Shown: positions 1 through 13,880, counted from the first letter of the stretch. The stretch is 64,000 nucleotides of DNA from Pseudomonas palmensis (GCF_017848315.1 NZ_JAFKEC010000007.1:92832-156831), one strand, 5' to 3'. Notes: generated by a model not told the origin, from the letters alone. Numbers and translations are program-made.

Positions 1-20
1 CCGCTGTTGCGAAGAATTAG
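1..20 (+). CDS. Probable 3' end of ftsQ (partial)
   Basis: Only the last few codons would be in the window: a frame ends in TAG at 18-20, fifteen bases before the ftsA start. In Pseudomonas ftsQ lies directly upstream of ftsA, so this is most likely its stop. The call rests on gene order; the visible residues are too few to recognise the protein. Confidence 0.35.
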
Positions 21-35
21 AGAGAGGCAGGACCC

Positions 36-1289
36 ATGGCAAATGCGCATAGCGGCAAAATGATCGTCGGGCTGGATATCGGTACGTCCAAGGTGGTTGC
101 ACTGGTGGGCGAAGTGGCCGCCGATGGCACCCTGGAAATCGTCGGTATCGGCACCCATCCATCGCGCGGGCTGAAAAAGGGCGTGGTGGTCAATATCGAA
201 TCCACCGTGCAGTCGATCCAGCGCGCCGTCGAAGAGGCCCAGCTGATGGCTGGCTGCCGGATTCACTCGGCGTTCGTCGGCGTGGCGGGCAATCACATCC
301 GCAGCCTGAACTCCCACGGTATCGTCGCCATCCGCGATCGCGAAGTCAGCGCGGCGGACCTGGAGCGGGTGCTGGACGCGGCCCAGGCCGTGGCCATCCC
401 GGCCGACCAGCGGGTGCTGCACACCCTGCCGCAGGACTACGTGATCGACAACCAGGAAGGCGTGCGCGAGCCGCTGGGCATGTCCGGCGTGCGCCTGGAA
501 GCCAAGGTGCACGTGGTCACCTGTGCGGTCAATGCAGCACAGAACATCGAAAAATGCGTGCGCCGCTGCGGCCTTGAAATCGACGACATCATCCTCGAGC
601 AACTGGCCTCGGCCTACTCGGTGCTGACCGATGACGAAAAAGAGCTGGGCGTGTGCCTGGTGGACATCGGCGGCGGTACCACCGACATCGCGATCTTCAC
701 CGAGGGCGCCATCCGCCACACGGCGGTGATTCCGATTGCCGGCGACCAGGTGACCAACGACATCGCCATGGCGCTGCGTACCCCCACCCAGTACGCCGAA
801 GAGATCAAGATCCGCTACGCCTGTGCCCTGGCCAAGCTGGCCGGTGCCGGCGAAACCATCAAGGTGCCTAGCGTGGGCGATCGTCCGCCGCGCGAACTGT
901 CGCGCCAGGCCCTGGCCGAAGTGGTCGAGCCACGCTACGACGAACTGTTCACCCTGATCCAGGCCGAACTGCGTCGCAGTGGCTACGAAGACCTGGTGCC
1001 GGCCGGCATCGTGCTCACCGGCGGTACCGCCAAGATGGAAGGCGCGGTGGAACTGGCCGAAGAGATTTTCCACATGCCGGTACGCCTGGGCGTGCCTTAC
1101 ACCGTGCGGGGCCTGAGCGACGTGGTGCGCAACCCCATCTATTCCACCGGCGTGGGCCTTCTGACCTATGGCCTGCAGAAGCAGTCCGAAGGCGTGACCC
1201 TGACCGGTATCAGCAGCAACAGCTATGGCGATGAACCGAAGGCCCCGGTGCTTGAGCGACTCAAGCGCTGGGTCCAGGGCAACTTTTAA
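36..1289 (+). CDS. ftsA: Cell division protein FtsA
   Basis: Actin-like ATPase that tethers FtsZ to the inner membrane and recruits late divisome proteins. The 417-residue protein has the family's usual length. Visible marks are the N-terminal phosphate loop (GLDIGTSKV), the second phosphate motif (VDIGGGTTDIA, about residue 210), the adenosine motif (GIVLTGGTAKMEG, about 330) and a C-terminal amphipathic helix (LERLKRWVQGNF) that serves as membrane anchor. The ATG at 36 follows a purine-rich ribosome site (GAGAGAGGCAG). ftsZ starts 56 bases after the stop, the usual ftsQAZ order. Confidence 0.98.
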   Translation: MANAHSGKMIVGLDIGTSKVVALVGEVAADGTLEIVGIGTHPSRGLKKGVVVNIESTVQSIQRAVEEAQLMAGCRIHSAFVGVAGNHIRSLNSHGIVAIRDREVSAADLERVLDAAQAVAIPADQRVLHTLPQDYVIDNQEGVREPLGMSGVRLEAKVHVVTCAVNAAQNIEKCVRRCGLEIDDIILEQLASAYSVLTDDEKELGVCLVDIGGGTTDIAIFTEGAIRHTAVIPIAGDQVTNDIAMALRTPTQYAEEIKIRYACALAKLAGAGETIKVPSVGDRPPRELSRQALAEVVEPRYDELFTLIQAELRRSGYEDLVPAGIVLTGGTAKMEGAVELAEEIFHMPVRLGVPYTVRGLSDVVRNPIYSTGVGLLTYGLQKQSEGVTLTGISSNSYGDEPKAPVLERLKRWVQGNF

Positions 1290-1345
1290 GTTTCAAAGCA
1301 GTAGTAGTAGGCGCAAAAAACTAGAGAACTGAAAGGAGAGGGAAA

Positions 1346-2536
1346 ATGTTCGAGCTCGTAGACAACGTCCCGCAAAGCCCGGTCATCAAAGTGATCGGCG
1401 TCGGTGGCGGCGGTGGCAACGCCGTCAATCACATGGTCAAGAGCAACATCGAAGGCGTCGAATTCATCTGCGCCAACACCGATGCTCAAGCGCTGAAAAA
1501 CATCGGCGCGCGCACCATCCTGCAACTGGGTACCGGCGTGACCAAGGGCCTGGGTGCAGGTGCCAATCCGGAAGTCGGTCGTCAGGCCGCGCTGGAAGAC
1601 CGTGAGCGCATCGCCGAAGTGCTGCAAGGCACCAACATGGTGTTCATCACCACCGGCATGGGCGGCGGTACCGGTACCGGTGCTGCTCCGATCATCGCCG
1701 AAGTGGCCAAGGAAATGGGCATCCTCACCGTTGCGGTGGTGACCCGTCCGTTCCCGTTCGAAGGTCGCAAGCGCATGCAGATCGCCGACGAGGGCATCCG
1801 TGCCCTGGCCGACAGCGTCGATTCGCTGATCACCATTCCGAACGAGAAGCTGCTGACCATCCTGGGCAAGGATGCCAGCCTGCTGTCGGCCTTCGCCAAG
1901 GCTGACGACGTGCTCGCCGGTGCCGTTCGCGGTATCTCCGACATCATCAAGCGTCCGGGCATGATCAACGTCGACTTCGCCGACGTGCGTACCGTGATGA
2001 GCGAGATGGGCATGGCCATGATGGGTACCGGCTGCGCCAGCGGTCCGAACCGTGCGCGTGAAGCGACCGAGGCGGCCATCCGCAACCCGCTGCTCGAAGA
2101 CGTCAACCTGCAGGGCGCCCGCGGCATCCTGGTGAACATCACCGCAGGTCCTGACCTGTCGCTGGGTGAATACTCCGATGTGGGCAGCATCATCGAGGCA
2201 TTCGCCTCCGACCACGCCATGGTCAAGGTCGGTACCGTCATCGACCCGGACATGCGCGACGAGCTGCACGTCACCGTGGTAGCCACCGGCCTGGGTGCCA
2301 AGATCGAGAAACCGGTCAAGGTCATCGACAACACCCTGCAAGCGTCCGCTGTACAGACCCCAGCCCCTGCACCGGCCCGTCCGGAGCAACCTTCGGTCAA
2401 CTACCGCGATCTGGAGCGTCCGACCGTCATGCGCAACCAGGCTCACGCCGGGGCCGCTGCGGCACAGAAGCTGAACCCGCAGGACGACCTGGATTATCTG
2501 GATATCCCGGCTTTCCTGCGTCGTCAGGCCGATTAA
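1346..2536 (+). CDS. ftsZ: Cell division protein FtsZ
   Basis: Tubulin-like GTPase that polymerises into the cytokinetic ring. The tubulin signature GGGTGTGA is near residue 108. The N-terminal nucleotide-binding loop GVGGGGGNAVNHM is intact, and the extreme C-terminus LDYLDIPAFLRRQAD is the conserved peptide that binds FtsA and ZipA. A Pro/Ala-rich linker at about 335-380 precedes that tail. Length is 396 residues. The ATG has a strong site (AAAGGAGAGG) a few bases upstream. It follows ftsA and precedes lpxC, as is standard in gamma-proteobacteria. Confidence 0.98.
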   Translation: MFELVDNVPQSPVIKVIGVGGGGGNAVNHMVKSNIEGVEFICANTDAQALKNIGARTILQLGTGVTKGLGAGANPEVGRQAALEDRERIAEVLQGTNMVFITTGMGGGTGTGAAPIIAEVAKEMGILTVAVVTRPFPFEGRKRMQIADEGIRALADSVDSLITIPNEKLLTILGKDASLLSAFAKADDVLAGAVRGISDIIKRPGMINVDFADVRTVMSEMGMAMMGTGCASGPNRAREATEAAIRNPLLEDVNLQGARGILVNITAGPDLSLGEYSDVGSIIEAFASDHAMVKVGTVIDPDMRDELHVTVVATGLGAKIEKPVKVIDNTLQASAVQTPAPAPARPEQPSVNYRDLERPTVMRNQAHAGAAAAQKLNPQDDLDYLDIPAFLRRQAD

Positions 2537-2612
2537 TGGAATTTATCAGGGCTATGAAGGTGATTGGTGTTCAGCAAAGGCCGGGTCTGCTATTATCCTC
2601 AGCCTTTGTTGA

Positions 2613-3560
<948 letters not shown>

Positions 3561-3592
3561 GTACGAACTCTCTCTTCTTTAGTTATTTTTTG

Positions 3593-3619
3593 GGGCTGCC
3601 TTCGGGTGGCCCTTTTTTA
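3593..3619 (+). terminator. Rho-independent terminator after lpxC
   Basis: An 8-base stem (3593-3600 with 3605-3612, including two G-T pairs) closes a TTCG tetraloop and is followed by six T residues. It ends transcription 33 bases after the lpxC stop and separates it from the convergent dciA-like gene. Confidence 0.85.
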
Positions 3620-3659
3620 TTGCCGCGCACTCGCAGGTTTGCGAGCGCTGTGCGCTCGT

Positions 3660-4109
3660 CTATCCCTTGCCGTGCCTGGCCAGACGCTCCAGTGCTGCCT
3701 TGAGCTTGGGGTCGGTGATCCCTTCGGCCGTAGCGTGGATGTTCTGCGCCGAACGTGTCGAGATGTCCATCGGGTGCCCCGCCGCGGGTGCCACACCGGC
3801 CACCGGCTGCACCCTGAAATTGATGCGGGTCAGGCTGCTGAAGGCCTCCATCATCTGCAACTGGCGCAGCAGGCGTTTCTGCTGGTAACGCAGGCGCGTG
3901 GCCCAGTGCCCGTCGGTGACGATCAGCAGCAGCGTACCCTCGCGCCACGAGGCCACATGGCAATGCTCACGCGCTGCCGGCTGCAACTGGCTCTCCACCA
4001 GGCGCTGCAGCTGGGCCAGGCGCTGGGCCTGGCTGAACAGGGCCTTGAGCGGTCGCGCTTCACGCAAAAGCACGGCGGGTGCACGGGCGGGCAGGGGGCG
4101 AAAAGCCAT
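3660..4109 (-). CDS. DUF721/DciA-family protein
   Basis: A 149-residue protein with the DUF721 (DciA) fold. DciA is the ancestral loader of the replicative helicase DnaB in bacteria that lack DnaC. The core SWREGTLLLIVTDGHWATRL and the following RLRYQQKRLL are characteristic. The start at 4109 (MAFRPLPARAP) was chosen because the frame extends 21 codons further upstream without family resemblance. In many gamma-proteobacteria this gene lies between lpxC and secA, as here. The family call is firm; the helicase-loading role is inferred from family work. Confidence 0.85.
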   Translation of the reverse strand: MAFRPLPARAPAVLLREARPLKALFSQAQRLAQLQRLVESQLQPAAREHCHVASWREGTLLLIVTDGHWATRLRYQQKRLLRQLQMMEAFSSLTRINFRVQPVAGVAPAAGHPMDISTRSAQNIHATAEGITDPKLKAALERLARHGKG

Positions 4110-4372
4110 GGGCAGGGTCCGAAAAGTACAGTGGCGCCATCTTAACAGATCGCCCCGCCGGTAATTCTTCATGTGACGATGGGTTGAAGTTGGCGAAAAA
4201 GGCCTTATTGTAAAAAAGCCCCGTCAAAAAGCGCTGTGCCAGCATCGTGGAAATCCGCCACTTTCCTCACCATCGTTTCCGGGTAGAATGCTCGTTCGCA
4301 TGCGGCCATAAGGGCTGCACGGGCGACTCACGGGGCCGCCCTCCATCCCTACGTGTGGAAGATCCTGCCAAT

Positions 4373-7108
<2,736 letters not shown>

Positions 7109-7147
7109 TCGCACTGCCGTTGCCCCCTGCTGATATCTGAACACCGC

Positions 7148-7174
7148 GCCGCGACGGGCCCAACCGTCGCGGCG
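7148..7174. other. GC-rich stem-loop after secA
   Basis: A perfect 11-base inverted repeat (7148-7158 with 7164-7174) with a 5-base loop and no long T tract. It lies 40 bases after the secA stop and may protect the mRNA end or assist the terminator just downstream. Confidence 0.6.
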
Positions 7175-7188
7175 TTGTTCCATCTCAA

Positions 7189-7219
7189 GCGCCGGTATCT
7201 CGAGCCGGCGCCTTTTTTC
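7189..7219 (+). terminator. Terminator between secA and argJ
   Basis: A 7-base GC stem (7189-7195 with 7205-7211) is followed by a run of T residues ending just before the argJ ribosome site. It should end secA transcription, although its closeness to argJ (start 7233) leaves little room for a separate promoter. Confidence 0.7.
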
Positions 7220-7232
7220 TAGGAGCGCTTTC

Positions 7233-8450
7233 ATGGCTGTCGGTCTTGGTCCTTTGCCAACGTTGCACCCGGTTCCAGGTTTTGAACTCGGTATTGCCTC
7301 TGCGGGCATCAAGCGCCCCGGGCGCAAGGACGTTGTGGTAATGCGCTGCGCCGAAGGCTCCAGCGTTGCCGGCGTGTTCACCCTCAATGCGTTCTGCGCT
7401 GCCCCGGTGATCCTGGCCAAGCAGCGCGTGCAGGGCAGTGTGCGTTACCTGCTGACCAACACCGGCAACGCCAACGCCGGTACCGGCGCCCCCGGCCTGG
7501 CCGCTGCCGAGCGCACCTGCGCCAGGCTGGCCGAGCTGGCGGGTGTCGACGCCGACGCGGTGCTGCCGTTCTCCACCGGTGTGATCGGTGAGCCACTGCC
7601 GGTCGAGAAGATCGAAGGCGCGCTGCAGGCCGCCCTGGACGACCTGTCGGAAAACAACTGGGCCGAGGCCGCCACCGGCATCATGACCACCGACACCCTG
7701 CCCAAGGGTGCCAGCCGCCAGTTCCAGCATGACGGCGTAACCATCACCGTGACCGGCATCAGCAAGGGCGCCGGGATGATCCGCCCGAACATGGCGACCA
7801 TGCTCGGCTACATCGCCACCGACGCCAAGGTGGCGCCGGCCGTGCTCAAGGACCTGCTGCTGGACGGCGCCAACAAGTCGTTCAACCGCATCACCATCGA
7901 CGGCGATACCTCGACCAACGATTGCTGCATGCTGATCGCCACCGGCAAGGCCGACGTGGCTGAAGTGACCGAAGCCCGCGGCCCGCTGTTCGACGCGTTG
8001 AAAAAGGCGGTGTTCGAGGTGTGCATGGAAGTGGCCCAGGCCATCGTGCGTGACGGTGAAGGCGCGACCAAGTTCGTGACCGTTCAGGTCAACGGTGGTG
8101 GCAATCATCAGGAATGCCTGGACGTCGGCTATGCCGTGGCGCATTCGCCGCTGATCAAGACCGCGCTGTTCGCCTCCGACCCGAACTGGGGCCGGATCCT
8201 GGCAGCTGTGGGCCGTGCTGGCGTGCCGAACCTGGACGTGAGCCTGATCGACGTGTACCTGGACGATGTGTGCATCGCCAGCAAAGGCGGCCGCAACGCC
8301 ACCTACACCGAGGCCCAGGGCTCGGCCGTGATGGCCCAGGAAGAGATCACCATCCGCATCGACCTGGGGCGTGGCGACTGCAGCGAGACGATCTGGACCA
8401 CCGACCTGTCCCATGAGTATGTGAAGATCAACGCCGAATACCGTACCTGA
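7233..8450 (+). CDS. argJ: Bifunctional ornithine acetyltransferase / N-acetylglutamate synthase ArgJ
   Basis: Transfers acetyl from N-acetylornithine to glutamate in the arginine cycle. In bifunctional forms it also makes N-acetylglutamate from acetyl-CoA. The 405-residue precursor cleaves itself before the nucleophile threonine. That site is visible as NMATMLGY, with Thr189, so alpha and beta chains would be about 188 and 217 residues. GISKGAGMI before the cleavage site and [10 protein letters not shown] after it are family marks. AGGAGCG upstream of ATG 7233 fits a ribosome site. Mono- versus bifunctionality cannot be read from sequence. Confidence 0.95.
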   Translation: MAVGLGPLPTLHPVPGFELGIASAGIKRPGRKDVVVMRCAEGSSVAGVFTLNAFCAAPVILAKQRVQGSVRYLLTNTGNANAGTGAPGLAAAERTCARLAELAGVDADAVLPFSTGVIGEPLPVEKIEGALQAALDDLSENNWAEAATGIMTTDTLPKGASRQFQHDGVTITVTGISKGAGMIRPNMATMLGYIATDAKVAPAVLKDLLLDGANKSFNRITIDGDTSTNDCCMLIATGKADVAEVTEARGPLFDALKKAVFEVCMEVAQAIVRDGEGATKFVTVQVNGGGNHQECLDVGYAVAHSPLIKTALFASDPNWGRILAAVGRAGVPNLDVSLIDVYLDDVCIASKGGRNATYTEAQGSAVMAQEEITIRIDLGRGDCSETIWTTDLSHEYVKINAEYRT

Positions 8451-8454
8451 CCGT

Positions 8455-8520
8455 ATTGCGGGTCAAGCCCGCTCCCTCAAGGATTGCAGTAACCCTGTGG
8501 GAGCGGGCTTGACCCGCAAT
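8455..8520. repeat. REP pair (inverted), CGGGTCAAGCCCGC type
   Basis: Two copies of the element ATTGCGGGTCAAGCCCGCTCCC face each other across about 22 bases, starting 5 bases after the argJ stop. This is one of five pairs of the same type in the window. It may fold into a large cruciform that stabilises or ends the argJ transcript. Confidence 0.9.
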
Positions 8521-8551
8521 AGGCCCCCGCACATCCCGATGGAGCCCACCC

Positions 8552-9184
8552 ATGAGCTACCAACTGATCATCGGCGACAAGCTGTATTCCTCCTGGTCGC
8601 TGCGCGCCGCCCTGGCCCTCGAACTTGCCAGGGTGCCCTACACCGAACTGCTGATCACCCTCAACCAGCCCGATACCCGCCAGCGCATCCTGGCGCACTC
8701 CGCCACCGGCAAGGTGCCCCTGCTCAAGTCCGAGCACGGCACCATCGCCGATTCGCTGGCAATCGCCGAGTACCTGGCCGAGCGCCACCCTGAAGCCAAC
8801 CTGTGGCCCAGCGACATCGCTGCCCGGGCCCAGGCGCGTTCGGCCTGCGCGCAGATGCACAGTGGCTTCTTCGCCCTGCGCAGCACCATGCCGATGAATC
8901 TGGACCACGATCAGGCCCTTGAGAGCATTCCACTCGAGGTGCAGATCGACATCGACCGCATCGTCGCGCTGTGGTCCGAGTGCCGCCTGGTGGCCAAGAC
9001 CCCGGGCCCGTACCTGTTCGGCGAACTGAGCCTGGCCGACGCCTTCTTCGCCCCGGTGGCGGTGCGCCTGCGCAGCTACCGTGTCGAACTGCCAGCGGCA
9101 GCCGCCGCCTACGTTGAGGCCATCTACCAGTGGCCGGCCTTCCAGGCCTGGCAGCAGGCTGCGCTGGCGGAGCGTGCGTCGTGA
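8552..9184 (+). CDS. Glutathione S-transferase family protein
   Basis: A 210-residue cytosolic GST with an N-terminal thioredoxin fold (about 1-80) and an all-helical C-terminal domain. SSWSLR near residue 13-18 supplies the likely catalytic serine region, and GKVPLLKSEHGTIADSLAI carries the cis-proline and the glutathione-binding Asp-Ser pair. The C-terminal domain contains LSLADAFFAPVAVRL. Its substrate is unknown. The stop overlaps the GTG start of the Nudix gene by 4 bases, so the two are probably translated together. Confidence 0.9.
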   Translation: MSYQLIIGDKLYSSWSLRAALALELARVPYTELLITLNQPDTRQRILAHSATGKVPLLKSEHGTIADSLAIAEYLAERHPEANLWPSDIAARAQARSACAQMHSGFFALRSTMPMNLDHDQALESIPLEVQIDIDRIVALWSECRLVAKTPGPYLFGELSLADAFFAPVAVRLRSYRVELPAAAAAYVEAIYQWPAFQAWQQAALAERAS

Positions 9185-10122
9185 AGCGGGTGCATGTTGC
9201 CGCTGCGGTGATCCGCACCGACGGGCGCATCCTGATTGCGCGCCGTGCCGACAGCCAGCATCAGGGCGGCCTGTGGGAGTTTCCCGGCGGCAAGGTGGAG
9301 GCGGGGGAGGCGGTCGAGATCGCCCTGGCCCGCGAGCTGCACGAGGAACTGGGCATCGTCGTGACCCGTGCACGGCCCTTGATCAAGGTGCGTCACGACT
9401 ACCCCGACAAGCAGGTGCTGCTGGACGTGTGGGAGGTCGACGGCTTTACCGGCGAGCCCCATGGTGCCGAAGGCCAGCCACTGGCCTGGGTGTCGCCACG
9501 CGAACTGCCGCAATACGACTTCCCTGAAGCCAACCAGCCCATCGTGGCGGCCGCGCGGTTGCCTGGCCACTACCTGATCACCCCGGGCGAACTGGAAGCC
9601 CCGCAGTTGCTGCGCGGCATCCAGAAGGCGATTGCCGGCGGGATCAAGCTGGTGCAGTTGCGTGCGCCCAACGGCTACGACCCCAAGTACCGCGATGTGG
9701 CGGTGGATGCGGTGGGGCTGTGTGCCGGCAAGGCGCAGTTGATGCTCAAGGGGCCGCTGGAGTGGCTGGGCGATTTCCCGGCGGCAGGGTGGCACCTTAC
9801 GGCCGAGCAGTTGCGCAAATATGCGCCCAAGGGCCGACCGTTCCCCAGGGAGCGCTGGCTGGCCGCGTCTTGTCACAACGCCGAAGAACTGGAGCTGGCC
9901 GAGCAGATGGGGGTGGATTTCGTCACCCTGTCGCCGGTGCAGGCGACCCAGACGCATCCCGAGGCGGTACCGTTGGGCTGGGAGCAGGCCAGCGAGCTGA
10001 TCGAAGGCTTCAACCGGCCGGTGTATGTGCTGGGTGGCGTGGGGCCGGCTGATTGCGAGCGGGCCTGGCAGTTCGGCGCCCAAGGCGTGGCCGGAATTCG
10101 GGCGTTCTGGCCTGAGGCCTGA
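9181..10122 (+). CDS. Nudix hydrolase (MutT-like) fused to a ThiE-like domain
   Basis: A 313-residue two-domain protein. Residues about 1-130 form a Nudix domain with an intact box (GGKVEAGEAVEIALARELHEELG), as in MutT, which removes 8-oxo-dGTP. Residues about 140-313 resemble thiamine-phosphate synthase: LVQLRAP, AASCHN, VDFVTLSPV and YVLGGVG are all in order. The ThiE substrate motifs are altered, however, with LMLKGP where an IND-type motif is usual and GWHLTAEQL where GVHLGQED is usual. Synthase activity is therefore doubtful. GTG 9181 is chosen because it gives MKRVHVAAAVI and overlaps the GST stop. This fusion is common in Pseudomonas. Confidence 0.88.
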   Translation: MKRVHVAAAVIRTDGRILIARRADSQHQGGLWEFPGGKVEAGEAVEIALARELHEELGIVVTRARPLIKVRHDYPDKQVLLDVWEVDGFTGEPHGAEGQPLAWVSPRELPQYDFPEANQPIVAAARLPGHYLITPGELEAPQLLRGIQKAIAGGIKLVQLRAPNGYDPKYRDVAVDAVGLCAGKAQLMLKGPLEWLGDFPAAGWHLTAEQLRKYAPKGRPFPRERWLAASCHNAEELELAEQMGVDFVTLSPVQATQTHPEAVPLGWEQASELIEGFNRPVYVLGGVGPADCERAWQFGAQGVAGIRAFWPEA

Positions 10123-10130
10123 GTGAAGCC

Positions 10131-10196
10131 TCGCCGGCAAGGCCGGCTCCTACAGACGGCGCTGACCTTTGCAGGAGCCGGCCTTGCCGGCGAAGC
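10131..10196. repeat. REP pair (inverted), GCCGGCAAGGCCGGCTCC type
   Basis: Two inverted copies of CGCCGGCAAGGCCGGCTCCT flank a short spacer just after the Nudix-ThiE stop and before the end of the convergent adenosyltransferase gene. The core differs from the CGGGTCAAGCCCG elements, so it is a separate REP subfamily. Confidence 0.85.
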
Positions 10197-10200
10197 GGCG

Positions 10201-10767
10201 TCATGGCCTGGCCGCAGCCTGCCACAACACCTCCGCCACCCCCTGGCGCCGCGCAATCACCCGCGCCGCCACGAACAGCAAGTCCGACAGCCGATTGATG
10301 TACGCCAGCCCTACCCCCGCCAGCGGCTCTGCCGCATTCAACTGCTGACACCGCCGCTCCGCACTGCGGGCCAGGCTGCGGCATACATGCGCCTGGGCAA
10401 TCAGCGCCGAACCGCCCGGCAGAATGAAGTTCTCCAGAGGCCCCAGCTCTTCGTTCCAGTGGTCGATCGCCGCTTCCAGGCGCTGCACCTCGGCCTCGTT
10501 CAAGGCCTGGTAACTGGGCATCGCCAGCTCACCACCCAGGTCGAATAGCCGATGCTGACACGGCGCCAGCACTTCGACCACCTCGTCCAGGTGTTGCTCG
10601 GCCAGGCCTGCCAGCAACACGCCCAGCTGGCTGTTGAGCGTGTCCACCTCGCCGATGGCCTCGATGCGCGGATGGTCCTTGGCGACGCGACGGCCGTCGC
10701 CCAGGCCGGTTTCGCCCTTGTCGCCGGTGCGGGTGTAAATCTTCGACAAGCGAAAACCCATGCTCAT
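10201..10767 (-). CDS. PduO-type cob(I)alamin adenosyltransferase
   Basis: Transfers adenosyl from ATP to cob(I)alamin to make coenzyme B12. The N-terminal YTRTGDKGETGLGDG is the ATP-binding signature of PduO/MMAB enzymes, and RIEAIGEVDTLNSQLG, LENFILPGG and YINRLSDLLFVAAR are further family blocks. Length is 188 residues from ATG 10767, or 186 from ATG 10761, which may be the true start. ATG 10767 overlaps the sensor-kinase stop by 4 bases (ATGA), which suggests coupled translation although no functional link is known. Confidence 0.92.
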   Translation of the reverse strand: MSMGFRLSKIYTRTGDKGETGLGDGRRVAKDHPRIEAIGEVDTLNSQLGVLLAGLAEQHLDEVVEVLAPCQHRLFDLGGELAMPSYQALNEAEVQRLEAAIDHWNEELGPLENFILPGGSALIAQAHVCRSLARSAERRCQQLNAAEPLAGVGLAYINRLSDLLFVAARVIARRQGVAEVLWQAAARP

Positions 10768-12800
10768 GACTCCATCGTTGGCGGGCCGGGGGGTGGCATC
10801 GGCAGGTTGCTCAGCGGCAGGCGCAAGGTGAAGCACGTGCCCTGACCCGGCGCCGACTGCACCTCCATCTGGCCCTTGTGGTTGTTGGTGATGATGAAAT
10901 ACGACACCGACAGGCCCAGGCCAGTGCCCTGGCCGATTTCCTTGGTGGTGAAGAACGGCTCGAAGGTGCGCTTGCGCACCGCCTCGGGCATGCCCACGCC
11001 ATTGTCTTCGACCTGGATCTCGGCCCACGGCGGGTTGAGCCGGGTACGCAGGATGATACGCCCCGGTTCGCTGTCGTCTTCGCGCTGGTGAATCGCCTGG
11101 GCGGCGTTCTTGAGCAGGTTGAGCAGCACCTGTTCCAGCTCGTTGGCGGTGCCGGGCACCGGGCCCAGGGCCGGGTCGAACTGGCGCACGATGGCCTGGC
11201 CCTTGAAGTCGAAGCCTTCGGTCAGGTCGAAGTCGTTGCCGGCGATCTCCACCGCCTGGTCGATCAGTGCCGGCAGGTCGCACGGTGCCATCTGGCGGTT
11301 GCTGCGGCGGCTGAAGCTGAGCATGTGGGTGACGATCTTGGCCGCCCGTGCGCCGGCCTGCTGGATGCCATCGAGCAACTGGGGTACCTGGCGGTTTTCC
11401 AGGTACTGGTTGACCGTACCCAGGTCGATGCCGGTTTCGCTGGCCTGCTCCAGGTTCTTCGGCAGGTCGGGGGACAGGCGTCGACGGATGTTCTGCACGT
11501 TGTGCAGGATCGCCCCCAGCGGGTTGTTGATCTCGTGCGCCATGCCAGCAGCCAGGCCACCGACCGATAGCATCTTCTCCGACTGCACCATCATCTCTTC
11601 GAGCGACAGGCGCTGGGTGATGTCGTCGATGCGAATCACCACGCCGCGCCCGCCACCGCCCATCAGCGGGTAGAAGGTCAGGGCGTAGTGGCGCGCATCG
11701 TCGCCCCTGGTCCAGGTGACCCGCTCGATCTTGGCCACGCGGTGCTTCTCGACGCTTTCCTTGAGCTGCGGCAGGAACGGCTTGAGCGGCTCGAACGCGA
11801 GGAAGATAGGCTGGTTCAGCGCCTCGTCCAGCGGCGTGCCGGAAAGCGCGCTGGCCTCCTGGTTCCACTGGGTCACGTAGAGCTGTTCGTCCAGGGCGAT
11901 CAGTGCCGAGGGCATGGAGTCGATGATGCTGTTGAGGTAGTTCTGAAAGCCGGTGAGCTTGCGCTCGATCTTGCTGCGCACCTGTACTTCGAGTTCCAGC
12001 TTGCGGTTGGTGTGACGGGTTTCCTCGGCCAGGCCCTGGGCCTGGTCATAGGCGGTCTGGAATTCGTCGCGGGCGCGCTTGAGTTGCTGTTCGCGGGCTT
12101 CGATGCGCGACAGCATGGTGTTGAACGCCTCGGCCAGGCTTCCGATTTCGTCGCGGTTGCCGGGGCGCGCACGCAGGGCATAGTTCTCTTCGCGGGTTAC
12201 CTGGCGCGAGAGCTGTTCGAGCTGGTAGATCGGCTGGGTGATCAGGCGCTTGATCTGCCGCGCAATCAGCATCCATAGCAGGATGCTGAACACCAGGATG
12301 CCCAGGCTGGCGGTCAGTGTGCCGGTATAGAAGGCCATCGGCAGCTCGCTGCTGGCCACCAGCAGCAGATGCCCGGGCGGGTTGCCGGGGCGCGGCAGGG
12401 TTACCAGCTGGGTGCTGCGAAACTCGGTCAGGCGCCAGCTTTCGATGTTGCGGTAGCGCTTGGGCACTGCCAGGGGTTCGCCGTGCTGCAACTGCGCCAG
12501 CAGCTTGCCGTCGCTGCCATACAGCGCGGCGGCGCGCAGCGGGGTGTAGCTGTCCAGTTCCTTGAGCAGGTCGTTGGCCGCCTCTGGCGAGTCGGCGGCG
12601 CGCTGTGCCAGCTCCGGGTGCGATACCAGGCGGCCGATGGTCTGCAGGGCCTGGGGCGCCATGGCCTCCTGGGAGATCCAGTAGGCGGCGCTGATGAAGG
12701 TCAGGTTGGCCACCAGCAGAATGGTGATCAGCAGCACCAGCAGGGCGGCCAGCAGCTTCTGGCCGACCGGCAGGTTTTCCAGGCGTTCGCGCAAGGGCAT
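10764..12800 (-). CDS. Membrane sensor histidine kinase with HAMP and PAS domains
   Basis: A 678-residue kinase. A transmembrane helix (about 15-38) is followed by a periplasmic sensor region (about 40-155), a second helix (about 158-178) and HAMP (about 180-235). A coiled coil (235-290) and a PAS domain (about 293-400) come next. The H-box GLAAGMAHEINNPLGAILHN and ATP-binding boxes (LLNLLKNAAQAI, VEDNGVGMP, GTGLGLSVSYFI) follow. The AGMAHEINNPL form resembles NtrB/DctB-like kinases. No response regulator is adjacent, so partner and signal are unknown. The stop overlaps the start of the adenosyltransferase gene. Confidence 0.9.
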   Translation of the reverse strand: MPLRERLENLPVGQKLLAALLVLLITILLVANLTFISAAYWISQEAMAPQALQTIGRLVSHPELAQRAADSPEAANDLLKELDSYTPLRAAALYGSDGKLLAQLQHGEPLAVPKRYRNIESWRLTEFRSTQLVTLPRPGNPPGHLLLVASSELPMAFYTGTLTASLGILVFSILLWMLIARQIKRLITQPIYQLEQLSRQVTREENYALRARPGNRDEIGSLAEAFNTMLSRIEAREQQLKRARDEFQTAYDQAQGLAEETRHTNRKLELEVQVRSKIERKLTGFQNYLNSIIDSMPSALIALDEQLYVTQWNQEASALSGTPLDEALNQPIFLAFEPLKPFLPQLKESVEKHRVAKIERVTWTRGDDARHYALTFYPLMGGGGRGVVIRIDDITQRLSLEEMMVQSEKMLSVGGLAAGMAHEINNPLGAILHNVQNIRRRLSPDLPKNLEQASETGIDLGTVNQYLENRQVPQLLDGIQQAGARAAKIVTHMLSFSRRSNRQMAPCDLPALIDQAVEIAGNDFDLTEGFDFKGQAIVRQFDPALGPVPGTANELEQVLLNLLKNAAQAIHQREDDSEPGRIILRTRLNPPWAEIQVEDNGVGMPEAVRKRTFEPFFTTKEIGQGTGLGLSVSYFIITNNHKGQMEVQSAPGQGTCFTLRLPLSNLPMPPPGPPTMES

Positions 12801-12846
12801 GGTGACGGCGTGATCCTGTGGGTGGAGGGGCAGGGTAGCGTTGCCC

Positions 12847-13824
<978 letters not shown>

Positions 13825-13880
13825 TCATGCTCTGCGACCAGGGGCCCATGAGCGTGCGTTTATTTTTTTGGAGAATGGAT

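Noticed and set aside
8455..8520. Inverted repeats as a possible CRISPR unit
   Set aside because: Only two facing copies and no regular spacers. They are REP pairs.
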